The notes under the pieces are model-generated. The model had not been told where the DNA came from. It searched no databases and saw only the letters and a list, made by a program, of their open reading frames with translations. A program made the position numbers and the translations under genes. A stretch of DNA of 64,000 bases from Puffinus mauretanicus (taxonomy: Eukaryota; Chordata; Aves; Procellariiformes; Procellariidae). How positions within the stretch are numbered: the first letter of the stretch is position 1; each line of letters begins with the position of its first letter. Below, piece after piece: positions 1 through 40,300 of this stretch. The DNA is taken from NCBI GenBank assembly GCA_023333565.1, contig JAJKFH010000385.1, forward strand, positions 496,001-560,000, written 5' to 3'.

Positions 1-239
1 TGCTCCCAACTTTGGAATCTAATTTTACAAGTGATCGTATATTAGAAATAGTGCCTCTTACTTAAAATGTTGTCCTTATTTGAAAGTGCTGTATGTTCAG
101 AGTAGCTGAATCTGGTAACCCGATGAAGAGTACAAATGGCCTGATCCTTCTTCCCTCTCTGGCTGATCAGGATGAAAACCTATTAGTGGGAAAATACACA
201 CAGAGATGCATGTATGTAATATGGATCCCTGTATTATTT

Positions 240-960
240 GGTCTTGGGCACCCCGTCTGTCTGTAGCTGCCCCCCGGTGCCTGGGTCTCCCTGGGGGCTG
301 GCAGCTGGGTGCGTAAGCCCCAGAGCTGCACAGCCCCCTTCCAGTTGCTGGTATTTAGACCCCTGTGTGCGCTCACGCACGCACACATGTACTATGTATA
401 TCCCTCTGTAACTGCCGTTAGACACTCAGTCAAACCAGTAACTGGCCCGGGGTGGCCTGGTCTGCCATACACAGACGGGTCCCTGGCCCAGACCTATGGC
501 CTCTCCAGTACCTGCCCCCCAGCCCAGCGCTTGGCGCACATCCCCCCGGTCTGGGTATCTGGCCCAGACTTGTGGCCTTTCCCGTACCTGGTTCCCAAAA
601 CTCTAACCCCAGCTACACTGGCCTCGTGCCTGTTAGCGATGGCGCAGGCCATGAGGAGGTGTGGCCCCTTCTCCCGCCGCTGGCGCTCAGACCTCTGTGC
701 CCCGGGACACAGATAGAAACGCCCTTAAATAAATAAATAAGAAGCCAGGACAGTCTGGTGATCAGCGACCACAAGGAGTTGTCCTCTAGGCAGAGGCCCT
801 CAGGCTGTCTGTTAGGTGACCCCGAGGCCTCTCCCGCCCGCACCCCCGGGGGGTCCCTCAGCCTGGAGCCAGGCCTTGGTCGGACGATGGCCTCGCGAGG
901 AGCGGGGCCGGGCTGCTCCCCCAGCGCTGCGTTACCAGCGTGCCTCTGCCCGCCAGTGCT
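240..960. repeat. GC-rich repeat-like block, possibly an LTR or other transposon remnant
   Basis: This block stands out sharply from the AT-rich flanks. It contains two diverged copies of a phrase of the form CTGGCCCAGAC...TGGCC...GTACCTG (about 481-525 and 560-592), and an AATAAATAAATAAG run at 726-739 like a polyadenylation signal or A-rich tail. No long ORF is convincing. An old LTR or minisatellite-bearing element is my best reading; an intronic CpG-rich regulatory block is the alternative. Boundaries are approximate. Confidence 0.3.
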
Positions 961-1360
961 TCTCCGCGGCTTTTTGTTGATGCAGATTAGCCTTTAATCA
1001 CGTAACCTACCATTATAGGTAGCTCCCAGGCATGTCTATAGATTTTATAGGATGATATATAAGCCATAGCCATACCAGCTGTAGGAATACTATTGAGTAC
1101 ATTTGCAGGTGAGAGAACATAATTATTTCTTGGTCTAGGTTTTTTTTTTTCCTAGTTCTCTCAGTGATGAATGCTGAAAGTATTGATTTAAGTCTTTATA
1201 TACTCCTATGTGTGAGTGTGCACAAAAACCTGCCTTCTTCAAATAAACCTAGGGCTCCGTAAAATTAAAAATTAGTTGAAAGACTTCCTGTTACGATTTC
1301 TTTCTTAAACCTTTGAGGGGAAAAATGTTAAAGGTGACTGACAGATCAGACTGCCTCTCA

Positions 1361-1753
1361 TTAAGCTTTAGGTCTTGTTATATCCATCTGTGCTGGATCC
1401 AAGAAGCAGAAAATGTCTTTAGGGGTTTCATCTCGGATGCCCAAATTCAAAAGCCAGCTATGGGAGGCATCTTGTGAGGCCTCGCTCCACCAGCCCGGAG
1501 GACTGCAGGAAGGGAGGTGCTCTTTAAAACGAGTGACAAAGGAAAGGTGATCGAAATCCTCCTCATGCAAAAGGTCTGTCTTATTGTGAGAAGTTGTCAG
1601 GTGAATGTTCAGGACGGCTTGTTCAAGGTTGACTGAAGAGAAGACCGTCAGACAGTTACAGGATTGCCCAGCTCTGTGGCTCAGGGCTGACTCCTCAGCA
1701 GCGGGTGGCTGCAGCTCCCATAGTGTGGCCCTGCAAGCGCCTTGTGCGTGCAT
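1361..1753 (-). CDS. Unrecognised minus-strand ORF in ATAD2 intron 1
   Basis: From an ATG at 1753 this ORF runs 130 codons to a stop on the minus strand. The composition looks protein-like (mixed hydrophobic and charged residues, e.g. EEDFDHLSF and PSCSPPGWW), but I recognise no family, see no signal peptide or transmembrane segment, and no polyadenylation signal or promoter frames it. It could be a fragment of an old retrocopy, an antisense exon or a chance ORF. Confidence 0.15.
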   Translation of the reverse strand: MHAQGACRATLWELQPPAAEESALSHRAGQSCNCLTVFSSVNLEQAVLNIHLTTSHNKTDLLHEEDFDHLSFVTRFKEHLPSCSPPGWWSEASQDASHSWLLNLGIRDETPKDIFCFLDPAQMDITRPKA

Positions 1754-2542
1754 CACTGCCCTCCCATAGTGACCTTCTTCATGCTTCTGTCATCATCTCC
1801 ATCAACTACTAATGGAAGTACCTCTTGGTAAAGTTAGTGTCAAGAAGTAGAAGAATCTGGTCTGGTTTCTGCCCTTTTCAGTGTGAGATTTAGTTTGGCA
1901 TACTCTTAATAAAACTTTGGGTGGTAAACTGAACAAGCCACCTCTCATGGTCATCACAGCTTTCCTCACGTAGTAAAAGTGATAGTACTTATCCTCCTTG
2001 CAGAAATACTAATGTGAACAAGATCAACAGCCATAAAAAAAGTGTATCTTGAGTTCTCTTTGGTTTCCTGTGGATAAATGCCGTTCTCCTAAAGCAAATC
2101 TTTTAATGTCCCTCCAAATGCAGTCATAAATGGAACAAAGATAGAAAAACTCTCCTAACTAGATCTTAATCCCAGGACATGCAAGGTCAAGCTTGACTGT
2201 TCCTCTGAACCAATTTTGAAATAAAAGTTGTTTTTTTTTTTTTCCATGAAACGCAAAGTTTATATGAAAGGCTTTGCCACAATAATTTTTTCAAAGGATA
2301 TTAAGCTCAAGTTGTCCACAAGAAAAGCGTGGCGGAGGGGAGCTTTAGCTTTGGAAGCTGGGGTTTTTTTTCTGAGAGCTACTTCTTGGTCTAGAAGTGG
2401 TTCAAGGCTTACCTGCTGTTAGTTGCACCACTGTCAGGTCAGGAGAGTAACAGAATAAACTTGCCTAAACGAGGGAGACTTTCCTTCTTAGCTCAATGTA
2501 CATGGTTCAGATAAATATGTTCTTATTTCCTTCTTTCCCTAG

Positions 2543-33538
<30,996 letters not shown>

Positions 33539-33615
33539 TAACTTGATTTCAACGTACTTGACTTCTACTCTGTAATGTTTTCTTTTCATTGCATGCTGTT
33601 ATCTGTGCATAATTC

Positions 33616-33621
33616 AATAAA
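33616..33621 (+). terminator. Proximal AATAAA polyadenylation signal of ATAD2
   Basis: AATAAA 78 nt after the stop codon; would give a very short 3' UTR. Confidence 0.5.
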
Positions 33622-33690
33622 GATTACTTCTACATATATATTTATACATATATTAAACAAATATATCTTAAAATTTATTAAGAAAGCTCA

Positions 33691-33696
33691 AATAAA
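33691..33696 (+). terminator. Second AATAAA signal of ATAD2
   Basis: AATAAA in an AT-rich context 75 nt after the first; probably an alternative to it. Confidence 0.45.
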
Positions 33697-34510
33697 GTCC
33701 TTTAACTGCTTTTATTTGATATTTTCGTCCTATATATATGTATTTTTATGTGACATACTGCTGTGATTGCCTTTGGAACGCTGCAGATCTGAACATCTCC
33801 AAGATAGTTTCAGTACCTCTCTTTAAAAGAAAACGATTGAAAACTTGATGAACTTTTTCATCGTTTTCCAGCATGTGGGAATACATTTTTCTAAAGTAGT
33901 CTGTGGTGCTGTATAGTGCATTGCATTATTACATAAAGGTTTTAAACCAAATCTCATTTTGGTATATGAAAAGTAAATCCTTTAGAAACCTCTTAATGCA
34001 GTTCCAAGGTAATTTTTTTAATTACCTGATAGCACCTCAAGTGGCTTTCATAGAATTAACAACCTAAGGAAAGTATGTGGGAGAAACACTCTTTCCACAA
34101 ACATAAGAACTTCTGCTATGGCATATTTTTGCCTGTCAAAAAAACCTAACTTGAAACAAAGCAAGATTTACTACTGTAACTTTCTAAAGTAAAGTTTAGT
34201 CTTGCTTGTAATAATGACAATCTTCTTGATACTGGAAAATTGCATTTTAATATAAATCGTTAGTTGCAGGTCACGTGGCTTGTAGTTGAATTAAATTGTA
34301 AATAGTTTTCTAGTTACCTGGAGAGAATTGTATCTGTTTATTACATAAAAGTGAATGTATTGTTGGTGATAAATATATTTAAGTAAAAGCAAAGCAATAC
34401 CCCGTTTTGAAGATGTATGCCTCTTCAAGCCAGCAGAGAAAATTTGTTAATTTGACAGATTTATTTTTAAAAAAACTGAGAATAACACAGGCAAAGTTTA
34501 AATTTATGAG

Positions 34511-34516
34511 AATAAA
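34511..34516 (+). terminator. Third AATAAA signal of ATAD2
   Basis: AATAAAG preceded by AT-rich UTR; followed by a T-rich stretch. Confidence 0.45.
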
Positions 34517-34749
34517 GTTTTGTATCAGTTGCGATAAGATATGTGGCACGATACATTGCTGTTGTGTTATGTTACCTCACATACACAATGTCTGGAGATA
34601 CTGAATGCCTAACTGTGCAATCCTTCTGTATGTGTTTGGTTTCTTATGTATGTTTTAGTTTCTTTTTTTTTTTTTCCTAGTGTGTTTGTCCAAACATTTG
34701 TGTACTATGCAGAATTTTTTCTTTTATCTGTATTGTTTTGATGGGTATT

Positions 34750-34755
34750 AATAAA
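34750..34755 (+). terminator. Distal AATAAA signal of ATAD2
   Basis: AATAAAAAATG followed within 25 nt by a G-run and GT-rich element; the best-formed polyadenylation site of the four. Confidence 0.6.
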
Positions 34756-34775
34756 AAATGAATCATCCTTTTGGG

Positions 34776-35559
34776 GGGTTTTGTCTGCTCTATTTTAATC
34801 ACAGAATAATTTTGATCATTAACCACCTTATTTTAAAGTCTGATTTTTAAGTATAAGAACTGTATGTGAGCAGCTTACCCTACTCTTGGTGTATTGGTTA
34901 TAAAGCAAAGGCAAGTACAGGAGGAAAAAAAATGTATTGAAAATTCACATTTTAATGTATATGACATTGGAAATGTCTCTTCATGTCATTTTTCTTTAAC
35001 TTGATCTCCACCTTGGCTGCTGTCACTGATTTTCGATGGGTCTGTGGGGGCGGTTTGCTGACCGCATTCCCCAGGATGACTGCTTGAAAAACTGAACCAG
35101 AGTGAGTGTGGAAATGAGGAACCAGAAACATTCCTGGGATCAAAACTTTTGCTCTTCAAAGCTGTGATCAAACTCCTTCCTGTCACTGGTCTCGACAGGA
35201 TACTGTACCTATACAGTTTTTTTAAAAAATTATGTTTGTAATTGTGTAAATCTTGGTCTTCCATGACCAACTGTTAACGGTTAACTCTTAATAGTTCCCA
35301 CAAGCCACATCTTTATTTTTCTTTCTCGGGGAAACAATCTCATTTTAGTGTCTCAACCAAAATGGCAGTGATGAAAAAAATAGTATGTAGAAACGCAACA
35401 TTTCTAAAAAGTATGCATCAGGAGTTAAAACTAAATGTTGACTAAAATACCTAGGTATGTACTAAAGGAAGATGTCCCCTTTCTCCAAGTTCTGTAATTA
35501 AACAAAAAGAAGAGATTTGTGCGGTTTTTTCCCTCAGAGCCGTCACTTCTGTCCTCACT
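34776..35559. other. ATAD2-ZHX1 intergenic spacer
   Basis: Apart from the minus-strand ORF listed, I see nothing recognisable. AT-rich until about 35,500, then passing into the CpG island. About 1.4 kb separates the last ATAD2 polyadenylation signal from the inferred ZHX1 exon 1. Confidence 0.6.
34986..35264 (-). CDS. Unrecognised minus-strand ORF between ATAD2 and ZHX1
   Basis: Ninety-two codons from the ATG at 35264 (MEDQDLHNYKH...) to a stop, ending in a polar tail (SQGGDQVKEK). An acceptor-like TTAACAG lies just upstream of the ATG and another, CTGTATAG, inside it, and the CpG island is on its 5' side, so a short divergent transcript from the ZHX1 promoter is conceivable. There is no clear AATAAA downstream on that strand, and I recognise no family. 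Confidence 0.2.
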   Translation of the reverse strand: MEDQDLHNYKHNFLKKLYRYSILSRPVTGRSLITALKSKSFDPRNVSGSSFPHSLWFSFSSSHPGECGQQTAPTDPSKISDSSQGGDQVKEK

Positions 35560-36159
35560 CGCCGCTGGTCTGGGGCTCTGGACCCTGCGGCGATGTCCTC
35601 CCTCACCGACGGCTCAGGGCGCCTGAGGGAAACTCGGGGCTGGCGTCGGAGAAAAAGCCCTCACGGGGCTAGAGACGACGCTCTCCTTAAAACCTGTCTG
35701 GGTGCGTGGCGGGAGGGTCTAGCGCGGAGCCGAAGTTTGTCGGCGGAGGAGCGAGCTGCGAGGGCGCCGCTGCCACCCGGTAACTCCCGGCCTGTCGCCC
35801 CCGTTTCTCCCTGCCGCAGCCGCTGCGCGCGGCACCTCGCCTGGCCGAAAGGCGACGCGACGCTGCCGGCCCCCTGGCTGCAGCGCCGGGGCAGCCCCCC
35901 GCGGCCAGCCGCTGCCTCGGCGCGGCCGGGCCGCCCTCCGGCTGGTGTCCGCCGCCTGACGGGCGGGGCGGCGGCGGAGCGGCTCCGCCCCCGCTCCCTG
36001 CCAGGGAGGCTGAGGCACCGGCCGCCGCTGCCCGGCCTCCCCGCGCACCCGCCCCGGGGCAGCGAGGCGCCGGGAGGATGCGAGTGGGCGCTGCGGGCGG
36101 CGGCGAGGCGAGGGCCCGGGCGGCCGGCGGCGTTGGGAGTTCCCGGCTCACCCGCCGCC

Positions 36160-36294
36160 CCCCCGCCCCAAAAGAAGTGCAGTAGTTTGTGAAACGCAAG
36201 ATGGCGGCGCGGCCGTGAGCGAAGGCGGCAGGCGGGCAGGCAGGCGGGCGGCGCGGGCGCGGGCTGAGGGGGCGAGGCGGAGCGGCGCCGTCAG
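36160..36294 (+). other. ZHX1: ZHX1 noncoding exon 1 (inferred)
   Basis: Sequence around the YY1 motif ending in CCGTCAG|GTAGGG, a good donor. The start is not determined. It contains a five-codon uORF, ATG GCG GCG CGG CCG TGA, at 36201-36218. Placement rests on the CpG island and donor, not on transcript evidence. Confidence 0.55.
36198..36208 (+). promoter_or_regulatory. YY1-type site at ZHX1 transcript start
   Basis: AAGATGGCGGC matches the YY1 consensus in the orientation and position usual just downstream of start sites in TATA-less promoters. It fixes the likely start at roughly 36150-36200 (inference). Confidence 0.65.
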
Positions 36295-37222
36295 GTAGGG
36301 GCTCGCATCTCCCGCCGCCTCTGGCGCGGGCGGAGAGGGGGCTCTCGGCGCCGGGAGGCGGGAGGGAGACCCCCCCGGGGGGGGCGTGCCCCCCGCACGC
36401 CCCCGCTTCCCCCCGGGGAGCGGGCCAGACGCTCTCCCGGCAGGGACGGGGCAGCGCCAGCGCGCCCGCTGCCCCGCGCCTCCCCGGTGCAAGGGCGGCT
36501 CCTGGCCGGTGGGGGCGGGCGGGCCGAGCCGGGCCCGGCGGGGGTGGCCGCCCCGCTGCCGCCCGCGGGGTGGGCGCGGTGGGCCGGCCGCGCCCCGCCC
36601 GCCTCCCTATTGTCTGGCGGCGGCGGGCGAGAGGCCGGCGCTGTCCCCGCGGCCGGGGGCATCGCCTGCCGGGGGCGGCGGGCTCCGAGCAGCCTGGGGG
36701 AGCCAGGGCAGGGGGAGAGCCAGGGCGTAACTTCGAAGCGGACGGCTGCGTGCCGCCCCCGGCCCGGCCCGTAGGGGGGTTAAACCCCTTCGAGTCCGAG
36801 GACGATCTCCTCTTGCCGTTCTTCCCTCCTCCGCCCTCTGCCAGCTGTGAAGCTGGGAGCCTCTGCGTGGCTTTGCTCGCCACAGGGCGGAGGAAGATTC
36901 GCCTGACTCGTCATTCGGAAAGGAGAGTCAAGAAGTTCAGTCCTGGTGCACCCGGAGGAGCTGGCAAGTTCCCGCCGGTGTCACCGGGCTGCCCGCGCTG
37001 GCGCTCGGGCTGATGACGGACTGACTGACAGGCTGACGGCAGCCAACGAGCCATGAAGTTCTGGCTCCAGAGTTGTCTCGCATCCCGTGGCGTTGCAGAG
37101 CGGGGGCGAGCGTGGAGGAACAGTACCGTGTATGTGCAGGCAAAGTTGGGGAAGATGTCTGGTTTACTCTTCTGGGGGTGTCTGGGTTTTGGGGTGCGTT
37201 CTGACGCTTGGCTCTCCCCTAG

Positions 37223-37333
37223 ATCAGGATGTGCAGCACTGGAGGTCAACACCGACTTCAATAATCCACGTAATGGAGGCAGTTCTGGATCTCTGAAAGG
37301 ACTCAGAGTATCTGCAATAGTGAACACTATCTG
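37223..37333 (+). other. ZHX1: Candidate ZHX1 noncoding exon 2
   Basis: A 111-nt segment bounded by a strong acceptor (CTCTCCCCTAG) and a strong donor (CTG|GTAGGT). It has a short uORF (ATG at 37274, MEAVLDL). No protein reading is convincing, so it fits a 5' UTR exon, which ZHX1 genes are known to have. Confidence 0.45.
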
Positions 37334-40300
37334 GTAGGTGCTTGTGCTTTATTTCTGAGCTGCTTGGACTTTCTGGTAGATTAAACAGTTAACGGAAGGA
37401 TGGAGAAGTTCACCTTGCACAAAGTGTCATGTAAAACAGCAAAGGCTGAGATGTCTGTTGGTCTGCAAGCTGGAGTAGGTGCCGCTCATTTTTAAAATAG
37501 AAATGTACTGAGAGCATATTGGGGATGTCCAAGTGCATATAAACATTGTATAAATAAAAAGTGGATTTTGTTATGAAACTTGTTACGTGACAACAAATAT
37601 TCCGTTAAATGTAGGAATGAGCGAGAAATTTTAAAAGCTATGCTGTTGGTTTTGACCAGCAATCTGGTTTTTGTTTGGTTTTGCTTAGAAGGATTTCACG
37701 CAAAAAAAGAAAGCTTGTGAGTATTTACAGTAACCCTGTTTAAAACAACCTGTGTGATGGAAACTATAGGACTGCCTTGAATTACAACCTCTGAGCGAGA
37801 ACGCGTCATTTAGAAAACCCTTTTGTAACTGTCTTTAAACATTGCCAGCAAGGCAGTGTATTTCACTTGTGGTGTTAAATGAATTCCCCTGAGCCAATTA
37901 GAAGTAGATGCCATTTTTTATAACTGAAATTATTTGCTTTTAACTTCAGGCTAGTGGTTCTTGTATCTTTGCTAGACTGAAACACTCTCTGCTATCACAT
38001 TTGGGTAATGTGTGTGTATACTACGATTGTCCCCTAACTTGTCTTTGTAAAACATAGCAGTTTGAGATAGAGCTTTTCTTCGTGAGGCATACTTTTCTAC
38101 TCTCTTAATGTTTCTTATGACTTTCTTCTGGATTATTTCCTCTCTTGCAACACCCTTGATGACCTGTGCATGCTTTAGCTGGATCCAGTGTCCTGGTGTC
38201 TAGCCTTAATTGCTGTCATTTATCACTGTTGGTTGTTATTGGAATAGACAATATTTATCACTGCGTACCAATATATCATTGGAGACTGTTAGAGCTGTGT
38301 ATTGAACAGTTCTGCCTTTTGTAGATTTCTCAGTACTGAAGAATTTCTGTCAAATAATGGACTTGGTACTATTGTTAGGATTTGTTTTGTTCATAATGTA
38401 CAGAAAAGACTTTCTTGTGTCTTTTGCTTCACTGAGCAGTCTGTAGCATTTCACTTTATTGCTATCCTTGAGCTTTCCTCCTGTTTTTCCCCCATTTGTT
38501 TATATGTAGTCTGAGGGAAAGGATTAAATTTGGTTAACGTTTTCATCTACTTATGTTTAACATTGGTGACCCTTCTGTTTGGATGTGACTTTAGAAGAGT
38601 CTTATTTAAAAAATTGTTATATATCTTTGAAGTCAGATACTTCCTCAAGTTTGAGTTCAGGATTTTTTCCAGCTTTGTGAAACTGGAACTCTTAAAGCAC
38701 CAGGTACATATAAACAGGGTTTAATTCTGTTGCACATAATAAATATAACCAAGGCACAATCACTTGTAGCTAAGCTATGGCTAATCTTTATTTTCGTGAT
38801 CAGTTTCTCTTTACCTGTCAAGCTGAGGTCTAGTCAAGAATCCCACCATGTCAAATTCAGTATTTTTATGTTTTCTAATTTTTAGAAATCCTGAACCTGT
38901 TGCAAAATTTACAGAATGATCTTTTCAGTGTCTGTTTATTAAATTAAAGTCCTGTGTAATAACAGTTTTGGGGTCATGGCATGGGGGAAGGTTCTGAACA
39001 TTTTTAGCTGAGTGCATGGACGTACTGTTCTCTTCTGTGTATTAATGGTCAATATTCCCTCTCCTTGCGCTTTAGATGCGGGGTCATTGATCCATAAATG
39101 TCCAAGATGGTTTGCCTCCAAGTTGTCAGTGACTTGTAAACAAGTGATGCAATTTTCAATATAGTACCATTTCCCCTTTTTTCTTTTGTTTACTTGCTAT
39201 TTCCTAAATAGGCAGCAGTATTGATCTTAGTGTCCCACTCATGTATCTCCCCACTATGTGTCAGTAGCATCACCTTTGTTGAATATATACCTATAAGAAT
39301 ACGATTTTCTGTTGTTATTATTTAAGTTTCTAATATTGTCAAATTAGGCATTAAAGCAGCTTCTTTCTTCAGGCTATCAAAGGGATGTGATTACTTATGT
39401 TTTCAGCATTATTATTATTAATTCCAATTTATTGTCTTTATTCCTATTCATCTTCTCTCCTTTTTCTCTTTTTTTTTTAATTTTTTTTTTTTTGTGGCTA
39501 GTTCAGGACCTTCCCAAATATTCAAACCACTTTGCTGCATAGGCAGTTGTTTCTTTTTCTGTGGAGGTGGAAGCCACCAAAAATTATACGTTTCCTTATC
39601 CTGTACCAGCCAGATGGCATTTCATAATTCTGTGCCTTGCATCACTTTAACTGATGATTCATTTCCAGTTCTGTTGTCTTTCTGTCAAGGAACTGGAAGG
39701 AACTTCGGAAGGTCCACTCAAGTCTTTTTCATATCCTTCAGAGTTCAGTGAACTGTAACGTATTTCATAGAACAGCGTCTCTACTACCAGTGGATTCTTT
39801 CTAACCGGCTTCAGAAATCAGCCCAAATTGAGCAGAAGTCTGCTATTGTCACCTGTGGGAAGATGTGTACCACTCTTTTATCCTTAAGATCTTTGAAATC
39901 ATAGTAAATGTTAAAGTTCAATAGAATTCAGTGAAAAAGAGTATGATCTAAAGGGGCAAGGACTGGAATGTAGAGTACATTTATTATATCGTTAAAAATA
40001 TAAAAAGGGCAGTATCATGCTGAAGCACAGAAACTAGGAAAGTTGCTGACGACTGAAAGAGGAATGTATGTGGCTAGATGGGAGAACCTTTAGGAAAAAT
40101 GGTAAAGAACTTTGTATATGCTACTTTTTGCACTCCTTAAATGATGTCAAAGATGGCAAGGAACTTAATGTTGCAAACATGCTTTAGCAGCGTGACCTCT
40201 GCTTGTGCCTAACAGGTCTAAAGGAGCTCAATATATTTTACTTGCAAAGAACAGGCTTCAAATTGTGTTTGGAGCCGTTTAAGAAAGTGAGTTTGGTATT

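Larger units (their letters stand above)
1..2542 (+). other. ATAD2: Probable ATAD2 intron 1 (left edge open)
   Basis: No segment here encodes the ATAD2 N terminus (exon 1 residues before the SSDSSF region), so exon 1 is inferred to lie left of the window. The intron ends in a pyrimidine-rich tract and CCTAG at 2538-2542. It holds a GC-rich block (240-960) and a minus-strand ORF (1361-1753), listed separately; the rest is AT-rich without recognisable features. Confidence 0.6.
33539..34775 (+). other. ATAD2: ATAD2 3' UTR
   Basis: Strongly AT-rich with several alternative polyadenylation signals. The end is placed shortly after the last AATAAA (34750-34755), which is followed by a GT-rich stretch (TTTTGGGGGGTTTTGTCTG), the usual downstream element. 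Confidence 0.7.
35560..37020. promoter_or_regulatory. ZHX1: CpG-island promoter of ZHX1
   Basis: Dense CpG and very high G+C, in contrast to about 35-40 per cent G+C around it. There are Sp1-type GGGCGGGGCGG boxes (35961) and no TATA box, and it includes the first-exon/YY1 site. This is a typical broad housekeeping promoter, possibly bidirectional. Confidence 0.85.

Noticed and set aside
35593..36192. 199-codon plus-strand ORF upstream of ZHX1 exon 1
   Set aside because: Same GC-rich artefact; no known domain and no fit to a splice site leading to the ZHX1 CDS.
35687..36883. 398-codon minus-strand ORF
   Set aside because: Lies in the CpG island; Pro/Arg/Gly/Ala-rich translation in several overlapping frames on both strands is what GC-rich DNA gives by chance.
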